DNA of 64,000 nt from Saprospiraceae bacterium (GTDB lineage Bacteria > Bacteroidota > Bacteroidia > Chitinophagales > Saprospiraceae): contig JAHDGF010000002.1 in assembly GCA_020627785.1 (NCBI GenBank), positions 1-64,000 of the forward strand, written 5' to 3'. Position numbers and translations under genes: made by a program. Shown here in pieces: positions 18,826 through 27,874 of this stretch. The first letter of the stretch is position 1, and each line of letters opens with the position of its first letter. Under the pieces are notes generated by a model that was given only the letters and a program-made list of their open reading frames with translations, did no database searches and was not told the origin of the DNA.

Positions 18826-19951
18826 TAATCTTCGATTGTTTTACAAAAATCTTTCCCTTGTGATAGTCTTCTATTATTCTTTTAGCGAGAGACAGACCTA
18901 GCCCCCACCCTCTAGTTTTTGTCGTAAAGCCTGGTTGAAAAACCGTTTTAAATTTAGAATTAGGAATTCCTTTTCCGGTATCAGTTATATCAATATTAAT
19001 ATATTCATTATCGGCTGTTATCTCAGCTGTAATTGAACCAACAGCACCCATTGCATCTAAAGAGTTCCTAATCAAATTTTCTATTACCCAATCAAATAGA
19101 TGCTTATTTACGTTTATCATTAAATTTTCATCCTGAGTTTCTGGAAAATGAAAACTTACTTTTTTTGATGCTCGCTTTTGCATATACTCCTTACATTCAT
19201 TTAGCTCATCATAAACATTGATGGGAGTTAATTTAGGAGCCGAACCGATTTTAGAAAAACGATCAGCAATTAAACCTAGTCGGTCTACATCATTTGATAA
19301 TTCAGAAATTATTTCTAATTGTTCCTCATTACCTTCATTCAAGTCTTCTAAGTGATTTATCCAAGCCAAGATTGCACTTATTGGTGTACCCAATTGATGT
19401 GCAGTCTCCTTAGCCATTCCTGCCCAAACTCTATTTTGTTCAGCTTTACGGGTTGTTGAAAAGAAAAAATATCCAAGACCAATAAATGCACTCAACAGTA
19501 AAACCTGCACAACAGGAAAATAATTGATTAGATCGTAAATCTTTGAGTTTTCATAATATACTAATGAAGCGTAACCAACTCCTTCAATTGGCTTCTTACC
19601 TGAATCGAGAAAAGCTTGCTTTCGTGCTTGTAAAAATTCTTGGTCCCCGTCCTTCTCATCGGAAAAATTATTACCTGTCAAATTCCCTGCTTCATCTTCT
19701 ATGATGATGGGAATGTTTTCTACCATTTCCAAAAAAAACAATTCAATTCCTAAATCATCCTGTGTATTGTTTGAATTCAAGTTTGATTTGAGAACTTCTA
19801 CATACAACTTCACATTGTTTTCTTCATTCTCTGCGAGGTGGTTCGCTAGATGACGAGCATAGAACATCGTGATAAGAACTATCACTAGTCCAATCAATGC
19901 CAGAATAAATTTCCACCACTGCCGCTTTGAATATATGTCGGATCCAGCCAT
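18785..19951 (-). CDS. Sensor histidine kinase
   Basis: A 388-residue membrane kinase with TM1 at about 13-33, a short periplasmic sensor (about 35-145) and TM2 at about 147-165. The dimerisation/phosphoacceptor box is MAKETAHQLGTPISA (His185), followed by an N-box (NLIRNSLDAMGAVG), DTGKGIP and the G-box RGWGLGLSLAKRIIED. No response regulator is adjacent; instead a TonB receptor overlaps its 3' end, so it may control transport genes through a distant regulator. It is the first gene of the minus-strand run down to 14955. A TAnnTTTG-like site (19956-19963) sits too close to the ATG to be a normal promoter. Confidence 0.9.
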   Translation of the reverse strand: MAGSDIYSKRQWWKFILALIGLVIVLITMFYARHLANHLAENEENNVKLYVEVLKSNLNSNNTQDDLGIELFFLEMVENIPIIIEDEAGNLTGNNFSDEKDGDQEFLQARKQAFLDSGKKPIEGVGYASLVYYENSKIYDLINYFPVVQVLLLSAFIGLGYFFFSTTRKAEQNRVWAGMAKETAHQLGTPISAILAWINHLEDLNEGNEEQLEIISELSNDVDRLGLIADRFSKIGSAPKLTPINVYDELNECKEYMQKRASKKVSFHFPETQDENLMINVNKHLFDWVIENLIRNSLDAMGAVGSITAEITADNEYINIDITDTGKGIPNSKFKTVFQPGFTTKTRGWGLGLSLAKRIIEDYHKGKIFVKQSKINEGTTFAIRMPKA

Positions 19952-20075
19952 AGCCCAAATATAACGTACTGGCTTCGTGGCAGGTATTTAAAAGCGCATG
20001 CATTTTACAATATTGTCCGAAACAAGTGAATTACTTGACGATATCTATAGGTGCTGTTTGTTAAATTGATACTAA

Positions 20076-20576
20076 ATGTTTGAGTTACCAAGCAAGGAAG
20101 GTGAAACGTCTTTACTTTTGGTGAAAATTCGACAAGTGAAAAACATTTTCCTACTGCTATCCTTTCTAATTGTTTCCGGAAGTATTTCAGCTCAGGCTCT
20201 TGAACCCGTTTCTTGGGAAAGCTCTGTGGTTGTTGATGAAAATGGCGATCATCGTCTAGTATTTGAAGCTACAATGGATAAGAATTGGGTGATATATTCT
20301 CAGCATACAAAGCCGGATGGCCCCATTCCTACGGAATTTGAAATTGAGACAGAAGGCATTGAGCTTATTGGCGAAGTAGAGGAATTAACCAAGCCAAAGA
20401 CGGAAATGAGTAAAATGTTTGAGATGGAGGTGAGTAAATTCTCTAATTCAGCCACATTTTCTCAAAAGTTTAAGCCCAGTGGAGCTAAAATCATCAGAGC
20501 AAGTGTCACTTTCATGACATGTGACAATCTTAGATGTATTCCGCCAACAACTGTAGACTTCGAAGTAGAACTTTAG
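20076..20576 (+). CDS. Stand-alone DsbD N-terminal-domain (thiol relay) protein
   Basis: A 166-residue secreted protein made of one DsbD-alpha-like immunoglobulin domain. It ends with the redox motif MTCDNLRCIPPTTVDFEVEL, a two-cysteine CxxxxC pair. The same domain occurs twice in the next gene. The signal peptide KNIFLLLSFLIVSGSISAQ suggests that translation may really start at GTG 20136 (or GTG 20121) rather than ATG 20076, because 20 non-hydrophobic residues would otherwise precede it. Likely role: periplasmic electron acceptor or donor of the DsbD system. It lies 66 nt before dsbD. Confidence 0.82.
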   Translation: MFELPSKEGETSLLLVKIRQVKNIFLLLSFLIVSGSISAQALEPVSWESSVVVDENGDHRLVFEATMDKNWVIYSQHTKPDGPIPTEFEIETEGIELIGEVEELTKPKTEMSKMFEMEVSKFSNSATFSQKFKPSGAKIIRASVTFMTCDNLRCIPPTTVDFEVEL

Positions 20577-20593
20577 AAGACAGTACCCGTCTA

Positions 20594-20608
20594 ATTGTTT
20601 CTAACAAT
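20594..20608 (+). repeat. Inverted repeat ATTGTT-TCT-AACAAT upstream of dsbD
   Basis: Perfect 6-bp arms with a 3-nt spacer, ending 3 nt before the candidate -7 box of dsbD at 20612. The position between -33 and -7 would suit a repressor site. No T-run follows, so it is not an obvious terminator for the 20076 gene. Confidence 0.35.
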
Positions 20609-20611
20609 ATT

Positions 20612-20619
20612 TATCTTTG
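20612..20619 (+). promoter_or_regulatory. Candidate -7 element (TATCTTTG) for dsbD
   Basis: Exact TAnnTTTG match 24 nt before the dsbD ATG, giving a leader of roughly 18 nt. The -33 region lacks TTTG at the standard 19-nt distance (a TTG lies only 14 nt upstream), so activity may depend on an activator. Confidence 0.42.
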
Positions 20620-20642
20620 CACAGCTTAAATAAACACATTAG

Positions 20643-23378
20643 ATGCGATCAATTATTCTTTCTTTCATTCTCTCTATTTGTTTCCTTTCTTCTTATGGCC
20701 AAGAGTTAACTCCTGTTAAATGGACCATGGATATAAATTCACTTAACGGTGATGAATATGAACTCATCTGGACTGCAGCCATTGATAAGGGCTGGACGGT
20801 ATATTCTCAGTTTACAAGTGACGATGGACCAGTACCGACAGAAATAACCTTTGAATCAGAAGGATTTGAAAAGGTAGGTGTTGCAACCGAAACTGGTCAC
20901 AAAAAAGAAGGTTTTGATAAACTCTTTGAGGTCGATGTTATCAAGTTTTTGGCGGATGAAGATTTTGTCATTAAGCAAAAAATAAAAGTAGCTCCAGGAA
21001 CCACAAATGTAACTGGATATCTTACTTACATGACCTGTGACGATTCGCGTTGTTTACCACCAACAGATGTAGATTTTAATTTCACGATTCCTGCATCAAG
21101 TGTTTCATCATCTACAAGTAAGCCTGAAGAAGTTAAGACTAAAGTTGTTGACAAGGTGAAAAATTCTACCCCTGTAACTAAGGTTACTGAAGCTGCAGGA
21201 GCCATCACTCAAGCCACCACATCAAAAGTCCAAGAGGTAAAAACTGCAGTTGTTGAAAAGGCAGAAAAAACTTCTCAAAAAGTAGAAAATACATTTGCGG
21301 AAGCGAAAGAAAAATTAAATTCTGCTGCTCAAACAACTGAAACCGATAACAAAAAGGAATCCGTTCTAGACCTTAGTGATGACATCATTGATCCAGTTAA
21401 ATGGAGTTTTGAAATGATTGATGTTGGTAATGGACTTTATGATCTTGTTTACAAGGCAGAAATGGACGATACTTGGAATGTCTACTCGCAATTTACTAGT
21501 GATGATGGACCAGTTCCGACGAGTATTAATTATGAAATTCAAGAGGGTGTCGAATTAGTAGGAGAAGCAAAAGAAGCTGGGCACCGAAAAGAAGGACCAG
21601 ATCCACTTTTCGATGGAGTAAATGTGATTAAGTTTCTATCGGATGAGGCCTTTACCATAACACAAAGAGTAAAAGCTAATGACCAATCAAAACTCAAAGG
21701 TTACCTAACCTATATGACCTGCGATGATACCTCATGTTTACCTCCAACTGATGTAGATTTTGAGGCTAATTTTAAAACTAAAAAGCTTGGAGTCCTAGGA
21801 AGCCTTGGAGCTGCAAGTGGAGCAAATCCTATAGCCGCTGGTATAAATGTTATCGGTGATAAAGTTGATCAGAAAATAGCTTCGATAAGAGCATCGTATA
21901 AAGACCCAATGACTGATTGCGGAGGAGAAGAACAAGCAGATACAAGTATTTTTAGATCTTTTATCCTTGGATTTTTGGGAGGTTTAATTGCATTGCTTAC
22001 ACCTTGTGTCTTCCCAATGATACCATTAACCGTTAGTTACTTTACAAAGGACACCCATAGATCTGGCCTAATGAATGGTTTAATCTATGGTGCTTCTATT
22101 GTTGTAATTTATGTAGCCATGGGACTTATTCTGACAGCCGTATTTGGTGAAGAAGCATTAAATGCGCTTTCAACAAACTGGATTGCGAATACTCTATTCT
22201 TCCTGATATTTATCTTTTTCGCCTTTTCGTTTTTCGGCTATTATGAAATTACATTACCAAGTTCCTGGACAACTAAGACTGATTCCATTGCAGATAAAGG
22301 TGGGTTAATTGGGATCTTTTTTATGGCCTTTACTTTGGCCTTAGTTTCCTTTTCGTGTACAGGTCCGATCATTGGCTCGGCCATTGTATCAGCCGCTTCG
22401 AGTGCTGTAGGACCGGCCGTGGTAATGCTTGGATTTTCAATTGCTCTTGCACTTCCATTTGGATTTTTCGCCGCATTTCCGTCATGGTTAAATAGTTTAC
22501 CAAGATCTGGAGGTTGGATGAATTCTGTCAAAGTAATTCTCGGATTCTTAGAATTAGCTTTTGCCTTTAAATTCTTATCTGTTGCAGATCTTACCAGCCA
22601 CTGGGGATTCCTTAAGTATGAATTATTCCTTGGGATATGGGTAATAGTAGCTGCACTTATGGCTTTATACTTATTTGGTAAAATTAAGTTTCCGCATGAT
22701 AGTCCGATAAAGAAGTTATCGCCTACTAGAATGGCGTTAGCTATTGGTGCGACAGCATTGACCGTGTATTTAGCGACTGGATTTAGAGTTGATCCAAAAA
22801 ATCCATGTGCTTATATGCCGAAGGCAATCACAAGTGGGATTGCTCCTTCAGCTAATTACAATTTCTTTTTGCCAGATTGCGAACTTAATCAAGAGATAAA
22901 AGATAAATACCCATCATATACTCTATGTGCCAATGGTATTCCTTGCTTTAAGGATTATTATGAAGGTCTATCATATGCCCGTGAAATTGATCAACCAGTA
23001 TTTTTAGATTTTACTGGTTTTGGATGTGTAAATTGTAGAAAAACGGAAGAATTCATCTGGGTGGATGATAAGGTTAAGTCCAGATTGATGAATGACTTTG
23101 TTCTCGTTTCATTATATGTAGATGATCGTAAAAAGCTCAAAGAGAAGCATGTATCTATGAGGTTAGACCCACAAGGAAATAACGTAAAACTCAGAACTGT
23201 AGGTAATAAGTGGGCTGACTTTCAGATTGTGAATTTTGAACAGAATTCACAGCCATTATATGTTATGATGACCAACCAAGAACAGGTGGTTTCAAATCCA
23301 AGAGGTTATAGAGAAGGAATAGATGGATATAATAGTTACTTAGACTGTGGCTTAGAAGCCATTTCATCCTTAAAGTAA
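20643..23378 (+). CDS. dsbD: Thiol:disulfide interchange protein DsbD with duplicated N-terminal domain
   Basis: A 911-residue inner-membrane electron conduit carrying reducing power from cytoplasmic thioredoxin to the periplasm. Order: signal peptide (1-19); first DsbD-alpha-like domain ending MTCDDSRCLPPTDVDF (about 130-147); a Lys/Glu/Ala-rich linker (about 150-245); second alpha-like domain ending MTCDDTSCLPPTDVDF; CcdA-type membrane core with Cys455 (LLTPCVFPM) and Cys572 (SFSCTGP); C-terminal thioredoxin domain with CVNC (Cys795, Cys798). Classical DsbD is about 570 residues with one alpha domain, so the doubled domain and long linker are unusual. It overlaps the converging ligase gene by 43 nt. 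Confidence 0.93.
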   Translation: MRSIILSFILSICFLSSYGQELTPVKWTMDINSLNGDEYELIWTAAIDKGWTVYSQFTSDDGPVPTEITFESEGFEKVGVATETGHKKEGFDKLFEVDVIKFLADEDFVIKQKIKVAPGTTNVTGYLTYMTCDDSRCLPPTDVDFNFTIPASSVSSSTSKPEEVKTKVVDKVKNSTPVTKVTEAAGAITQATTSKVQEVKTAVVEKAEKTSQKVENTFAEAKEKLNSAAQTTETDNKKESVLDLSDDIIDPVKWSFEMIDVGNGLYDLVYKAEMDDTWNVYSQFTSDDGPVPTSINYEIQEGVELVGEAKEAGHRKEGPDPLFDGVNVIKFLSDEAFTITQRVKANDQSKLKGYLTYMTCDDTSCLPPTDVDFEANFKTKKLGVLGSLGAASGANPIAAGINVIGDKVDQKIASIRASYKDPMTDCGGEEQADTSIFRSFILGFLGGLIALLTPCVFPMIPLTVSYFTKDTHRSGLMNGLIYGASIVVIYVAMGLILTAVFGEEALNALSTNWIANTLFFLIFIFFAFSFFGYYEITLPSSWTTKTDSIADKGGLIGIFFMAFTLALVSFSCTGPIIGSAIVSAASSAVGPAVVMLGFSIALALPFGFFAAFPSWLNSLPRSGGWMNSVKVILGFLELAFAFKFLSVADLTSHWGFLKYELFLGIWVIVAALMALYLFGKIKFPHDSPIKKLSPTRMALAIGATALTVYLATGFRVDPKNPCAYMPKAITSGIAPSANYNFFLPDCELNQEIKDKYPSYTLCANGIPCFKDYYEGLSYAREIDQPVFLDFTGFGCVNCRKTEEFIWVDDKVKSRLMNDFVLVSLYVDDRKKLKEKHVSMRLDPQGNNVKLRTVGNKWADFQIVNFEQNSQPLYVMMTNQEQVVSNPRGYREGIDGYNSYLDCGLEAISSLK

Positions 23379-24568
23379 GTAGAAGACTTATAGGACATAA
23401 TTGAAAGGATAAAAAACAAGGCGAAAGCTATACCGTATGATCTTTCTATTGTATTTTCGACCAAGAAAGAGATCATAACAATTATCATAATTGTCAAGAA
23501 TAAACTATCCAGTCTTTCACGAAAGTGAAAGGCTGGGTAGACCATCCCAACTAAAAATAAAATTAATCCTATAATCCCAGAACCTGCTAAGATAAACAGG
23601 TACTGGTTGTGTGGATACTTCTCATTCTCCATGTTATATAAGTTCTTATAAGTCTGCTTACATTCCTGCTTTAAATCTCCTATTCCTGTTCCAAAAATTG
23701 GGGATTGCTTAAATAGCGCTAAGCCCACTCCCATGGAATACCACCTTTCTGAATCAGAATACGATTCTCCTTTTCCTGCTCTAAACATTTCATAATCATA
23801 CTTAGCATAATGAATTTTGTTTTGAAAACTAGGAATGGTCTGATAGGCAATAAAAGGAACGGTCAATAAACTTATCAATGGTACTAGAAAAACCAATTTC
23901 TTACTTTTTACAGAGTAACGGAAAAGCAAAAAGAAGGCTGTCAAATAAAAAACTACCAATCCACTCCGCACTGCCAATAAATGTAATACTACAAATAAAG
24001 AAACAGCAGATACTCGCAATAGGGTCTTACTTTTTAGAACTGAAGAAACCCTATTTTCAATTAATAATATCAAACTCGTAAGAAGTGCAAAGGCCACAAA
24101 CAAACTATACTTTATGTGATCCACAGGAGTATTCAAAGCCTTTCCCATCTTGATATTATAAACCAAGTCCTTTTCGAAAAACATATCATACATCACAGGA
24201 AAACTACTCACCAAGGTGAGACAGATATAGAACAAAAGTATGTGATAAAAGTAATTCCCAATTATGTCTTTGTGTATATAAAAACTGAACGGCAGAATTA
24301 AAAATGGAAGTTTCAGTCTAAGGTGACGTACCCATTGCGTAAGATCTTCACTATTTACACCAGAGATAACTGTGACAAAAAATACTAAAACTAAAGCAGT
24401 AAATGGAAAAAGACCACTAAGCTTATATTCTTGATCCTTTCGTAAATATTTATAAATAGCGAGTACACTCAATGATATCATCGCAATAGATAATAGATAC
24501 ATGCTATAAAACATTGAGATTAAATAAATCCCCAAAAAAAACAAGACCAATCTATCTATTAGGTTCAT
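23336..24568 (-). CDS. O-antigen ligase/polymerase family (Wzy_C) membrane protein
   Basis: A 410-residue polytopic protein with about ten to eleven hydrophobic segments. The large loop holds SDSERWYSMGVGLALFKQSPIFGTGIGDLKQE and YPHNQYLFILAGSG (about 270-330), the conserved Wzy_C core seen in WaaL ligases and Wzy polymerases. It would join or polymerise lipid-linked glycan in the periplasm. WaaL and Wzy cannot be told apart by sequence alone. Not adjacent to the 5-15 kb glycan locus but functionally related. The last 43 nt overlap the dsbD 3' end. Confidence 0.85.
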   Translation of the reverse strand: MNLIDRLVLFFLGIYLISMFYSMYLLSIAMISLSVLAIYKYLRKDQEYKLSGLFPFTALVLVFFVTVISGVNSEDLTQWVRHLRLKLPFLILPFSFYIHKDIIGNYFYHILLFYICLTLVSSFPVMYDMFFEKDLVYNIKMGKALNTPVDHIKYSLFVAFALLTSLILLIENRVSSVLKSKTLLRVSAVSLFVVLHLLAVRSGLVVFYLTAFFLLFRYSVKSKKLVFLVPLISLLTVPFIAYQTIPSFQNKIHYAKYDYEMFRAGKGESYSDSERWYSMGVGLALFKQSPIFGTGIGDLKQECKQTYKNLYNMENEKYPHNQYLFILAGSGIIGLILFLVGMVYPAFHFRERLDSLFLTIMIIVMISFLVENTIERSYGIAFALFFILSIMSYKSSTYFKDEMASKPQSK

Positions 24569-24630
24569 GTATTAGATTAATTGGTCGGTTTAAAAATATG
24601 TGTTATCAAAAGTTTTCGTTCTTTTGTCCT

Positions 24631-25431
24631 ATGCAGGATTTAGAGAAATTAGTTACAGAAGTTCTTCAGATTACCGCCACCGTGGGCGAATATATGAGAA
24701 ACGAAATTGATAATGTAGAAAGTACGCAGATTGAAGAGAAAGAGTTGAACAGTCTCGTAAGTTATGTGGACAAAAAATCAGAAGAAAAGATCGTTCAAGC
24801 GCTGCGTGAATTGATTCCTGAAGCTGGATACATCACAGAGGAAAAAACCATAAAAACTGAAAACAAAGAGTATATGTGGATCATTGATCCTTTAGATGGT
24901 ACCACTAATTATTTGTTTGGTATTCCCCATTATTCAACCAGCATCGCTCTTCAGTTAAATGGAGAAATTATTTTAGGAGTAGTCAGCGATAATGCTAAGC
25001 AAGAATACTTTCATGCAATTAAAGGAAAAGGTGCTTTTAGGAATGGCCAAAAGATAAATCTCGAAAGTAAAAATAAACTTGAATTAGCTAATTCAATTTT
25101 TGTAACTGGATTCCCTTATCGCAATAATTATGAAGCCTCTGCCTTTTTTGATGTCATTGATCACTGGTTAAAAAATAGTAGGGGTGTTAGAAGACTTGGA
25201 TCCGCAGCCTTAGATCTTTGTTATGTCGCTTGTGGTAGAATAACTTGTTATTATGAATCCTTTCTCAATATTTGGGATTTAGCCGCAGGAGATTTAATTG
25301 TAAAAGAAGCCAAAGGCATTTCATCTGACTTTTCAGGTAATAACAATCAACTTCATTCAGGGCAAATAATAGCTTGTGATTCTAGAATATATTCGCAAGT
25401 TCTACCTTTGATTAAAGAAAAATTATCCTAA
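24631..25431 (+). CDS. Inositol monophosphatase-family phosphatase
   Basis: A 266-residue Mg-dependent sugar/inositol phosphatase. Metal ligands are visible: Glu70-Glu71 (YITEEKT), the signature DPLDGTTNY (Asp86, Asp89) and a C-terminal WDLAAGD (Asp216). The start is placed at ATG 24631 (MQDLEKLV), because earlier in-frame ATGs would run into the divergent ligase gene and add non-homologous residues. Possible substrates include inositol-1-phosphate, histidinol-phosphate or 3'-phosphoadenosine phosphate. Given the ASST-like protein and glycan genes nearby, a PAP/CysQ-like or sugar phosphatase role is possible. The 3' end sits 1 nt from the converging gene. Confidence 0.88.
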   Translation: MQDLEKLVTEVLQITATVGEYMRNEIDNVESTQIEEKELNSLVSYVDKKSEEKIVQALRELIPEAGYITEEKTIKTENKEYMWIIDPLDGTTNYLFGIPHYSTSIALQLNGEIILGVVSDNAKQEYFHAIKGKGAFRNGQKINLESKNKLELANSIFVTGFPYRNNYEASAFFDVIDHWLKNSRGVRRLGSAALDLCYVACGRITCYYESFLNIWDLAAGDLIVKEAKGISSDFSGNNNQLHSGQIIACDSRIYSQVLPLIKEKLS

Positions 25432-25432
25432 G

Positions 25433-26797
25433 CTATGAAGGGCTTAATGCATCAAAGGTGAAATCATATAAATCTGATAATTGTACATGCGCCGCTCTTG
25501 AATAATTACTCATCGCATTACCAGATAACCATAGATTTCCTACGCCGGTATGATGACCGCTTTTGATGGCTATATTAGAAAATGTATCTAAGAAAGTAGA
25601 AATTGATTTTCCTTCTAAAGTAATGTTATCATTTGATTCGGCCTGTTTTGTATAGGCAGTCTCAATAAATATATATTCAGCCACATCCTCACGAATATTA
25701 AATAATTTTTCTCCTCTAATATTTAATGACTTTAATACATTAAGAGCCTTTATTTTCTGTTCTTCGTTTTTATACTTTATCTGCCAGTCCCGACTCATTA
25801 GCGGGAAAACTTCAAACCCTTGTTCGGCACCAATTCCTATATTATTTGCGAATGATTGATGATCTTTTAATCGATAATAATTCATTCCTCCTTGATCTTC
25901 TTTGTCCGTATAAGGAATCTGAGAAAGACCTGAAGCGATGATGATTAAAGTATCTGGATCATCTTTAACTATATTAATTATTTCCCCTAAAATTTTATCA
26001 TAGGCTCCATATCCATAAGAAATAGGGTCATCATCCGGCCTAATATCATCATACTTTATTGAAGGGTTAAAACCTTCTCTACTATAATTCCTCCAGTAGT
26101 GATGTTGATAATGTGCAATGGCATTTAGAAATAAAGTATAATAGCCAAACTCTGTTTTCCGAAGTATATTCTTAAACAATTCTGCTTGAAAAAGATCAAA
26201 CACAATGGCTAATTTCCATTTAACCTTGGGTTCTAGTTTTTGCTGCAATATTTGATTGGCAATAGAAAAATAAGTAGAAATTGGAATGTTAAATTGTAAG
26301 CAGGAACGGACACCTTTTAAGAGATCTCCAATTCCTAATTTTGATGTTGCATGTGATTGTACGCGGCTACTAATCAACTGCCATAATGGTTTCAATTTCT
26401 CAGGGAACGCTTCTGCATGTATTGCCCAAGGGTCTGGAAAAAACATGCCTCCTTTGGCCGTATTTTTTGCAGCGTTCATACTACCGATTATTCCTGACTC
26501 TATTCCAACTTCAGAAAGTCTTTCCCATATTTGTGTATGCTTGAGTTTATGTACATCGCCCAAATTAAAAATCCCGTGCTCAGCAAACGATTTACCAGTA
26601 TGCGCTGTCACCCACTGAATCCAAGGCTCAATCTTATCATACTCGTCTTCACTATCTGTCTGGAGATATTGCCAGTTCTTATCTAATTTTTTAAAATTTG
26701 GTAGGCGATTTTTTTCAATAAGATGTTCAATGATCGGATAAGAAATCTCATTTAACTCTAACTGAATAATTCGCTTATATTTCTTAGAAACTTTCAA
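25433..26797 (-). CDS. Alkaline-phosphatase-superfamily-like protein with atypical active site
   Basis: A 454-residue protein whose start RIIQLELNEISYPIIEHLIEKNRLPNFKKL aligns in style with the phosphodiesterase/alkaline phosphatase fold (usual VxxIDGxxP...LPNLxxL). EPWIQWVTAHTGKSFAEHGI corresponds to the nucleophile-to-HGI segment. AHYQHHYWR (about 225) and GHHTGVG (about 430) supply the His-rich metal region. The first Asp ligand appears as Glu/Asn (ELNE, 14-17) and no Ser/Thr sits where the nucleophile is expected, so activity is uncertain. Similar proteins occur in glycan clusters. It lies 42 nt downstream of thiL and is likely in its operon. Confidence 0.6.
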   Translation of the reverse strand: MKVSKKYKRIIQLELNEISYPIIEHLIEKNRLPNFKKLDKNWQYLQTDSEDEYDKIEPWIQWVTAHTGKSFAEHGIFNLGDVHKLKHTQIWERLSEVGIESGIIGSMNAAKNTAKGGMFFPDPWAIHAEAFPEKLKPLWQLISSRVQSHATSKLGIGDLLKGVRSCLQFNIPISTYFSIANQILQQKLEPKVKWKLAIVFDLFQAELFKNILRKTEFGYYTLFLNAIAHYQHHYWRNYSREGFNPSIKYDDIRPDDDPISYGYGAYDKILGEIINIVKDDPDTLIIIASGLSQIPYTDKEDQGGMNYYRLKDHQSFANNIGIGAEQGFEVFPLMSRDWQIKYKNEEQKIKALNVLKSLNIRGEKLFNIREDVAEYIFIETAYTKQAESNDNITLEGKSISTFLDTFSNIAIKSGHHTGVGNLWLSGNAMSNYSRAAHVQLSDLYDFTFDALSPS

Positions 26798-26839
26798 TGC
26801 TTGTATTCTTTCAGCCTTTCGGCAAATTTATTCAACAGT

Positions 26840-27874
26840 TTAAAAATGTTTCCAACCTTGAGCAGTAAGGTTATGAATTTTTCCGCCACTGCTGTGTAGT
26901 TTCAATCCTTCTTTCTTTTCTACAATATCACCGATGATATATACATCAGGCATATACTTTACTTTTTCTACATCCTTTGAATCCACAGTAAAAAGTAATT
27001 CATAGTCTTCTCCGCCATGCAATGCACAGGTTAAGGGATCAATATTGAAGGAAATTGCTTTTAACTGGGTCTCTTGGTGTATGGGTAAATTTACTTCTTC
27101 AATAAACAATCCTACATTTGATTGTTTAGCAATATGATGTAACTCTGAAGCAAGTCCATCGGAAATATCAATCATCGATGTTGGCTTCAGGTTATTCTTA
27201 TGGAAATATTGAATGGTATCTTTTCTAGCTTCTGGTTTCAATATGCTTTCTACTAGATAAGCTGCGTTATCAAGGTCTGGTTGTACGGTTGGATGTTCTA
27301 GATAAATTTGCTTTTCTCTTTCTAAAATTTGTAAGCCTAGATATGCCGCTCCCAAATATCCAGTAACACATATAAGGTCTCCCGGCTTAGCCCCAGAACG
27401 ATAAACCACTTGTTCTTTTTTAGCTCTTCCGATAGCTGTTACACTTATACTCAATCCTTTAGGGCTTGATGTTGTATCACCACCCACTAAATCTACTCCA
27501 TACATTTCACAAGCCTTCAATACTCCAGCGTACAAGTCATCTAATGCTTCAACAGAATATCGATTAGAAATTGCAATAGAGTAGGTTATTTGCGTTGGAA
27601 TAGCATTCATAGCATAGATATCAGAAACATTGACAACTACTGATTTATACCCTAAGTGTTTAAGAGGTGTATAAGCTGCGTCAAAATGTATTCCTTCTAC
27701 TAACATATCTGTAGAAATGAGCAAGGCCTCATCTCCAATGTCTATGACCGCAGCATCATCACCAATTCCTTTAATTGAATCAGGGTTATTAAGAGCAAAA
27801 TTTCTGGTCAAATGTTCAATGACCCCAAACTCTCCCAATTCATTAACATCTGTACGTTTGTTATTTTCTTCCAT
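26840..27874 (-). CDS. thiL: Thiamine-monophosphate kinase
   Basis: Phosphorylates thiamine monophosphate to thiamine diphosphate with ATP, the last cofactor step. The 344-residue sequence has GEFGVIEHLT, the Mg/ATP motif IKGIGDDAAVI (35-45), STDMLVEGIHFD, KSVVVNVSDIYAMNAIP, DLVGGDTTSS and MIDISDGLASELHHIA, and near the C-terminus HGGEDYELLF. All are standard ThiL blocks in the correct order and length. The start overlaps the RluA-family gene by 14 nt, so the pair is probably co-translated. Confidence 0.95.
   Translation of the reverse strand: MEENNKRTDVNELGEFGVIEHLTRNFALNNPDSIKGIGDDAAVIDIGDEALLISTDMLVEGIHFDAAYTPLKHLGYKSVVVNVSDIYAMNAIPTQITYSIAISNRYSVEALDDLYAGVLKACEMYGVDLVGGDTTSSPKGLSISVTAIGRAKKEQVVYRSGAKPGDLICVTGYLGAAYLGLQILEREKQIYLEHPTVQPDLDNAAYLVESILKPEARKDTIQYFHKNNLKPTSMIDISDGLASELHHIAKQSNVGLFIEEVNLPIHQETQLKAISFNIDPLTCALHGGEDYELLFTVDSKDVEKVKYMPDVYIIGDIVEKKEGLKLHSSGGKIHNLTAQGWKHF

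Noticed and set aside
19956-19963. TATATTTG as promoter of the histidine kinase
   Set aside because: It lies 5 nt from the ATG, would make a start site within the codon, and has no -33 box. Leaderless expression cannot be excluded but is unsupported.
24514-24630. Upstream extension of the inositol-phosphatase-like frame
   Set aside because: It runs into the divergent ligase gene and adds unrelated residues; ATG 24631 gives the family-standard start.
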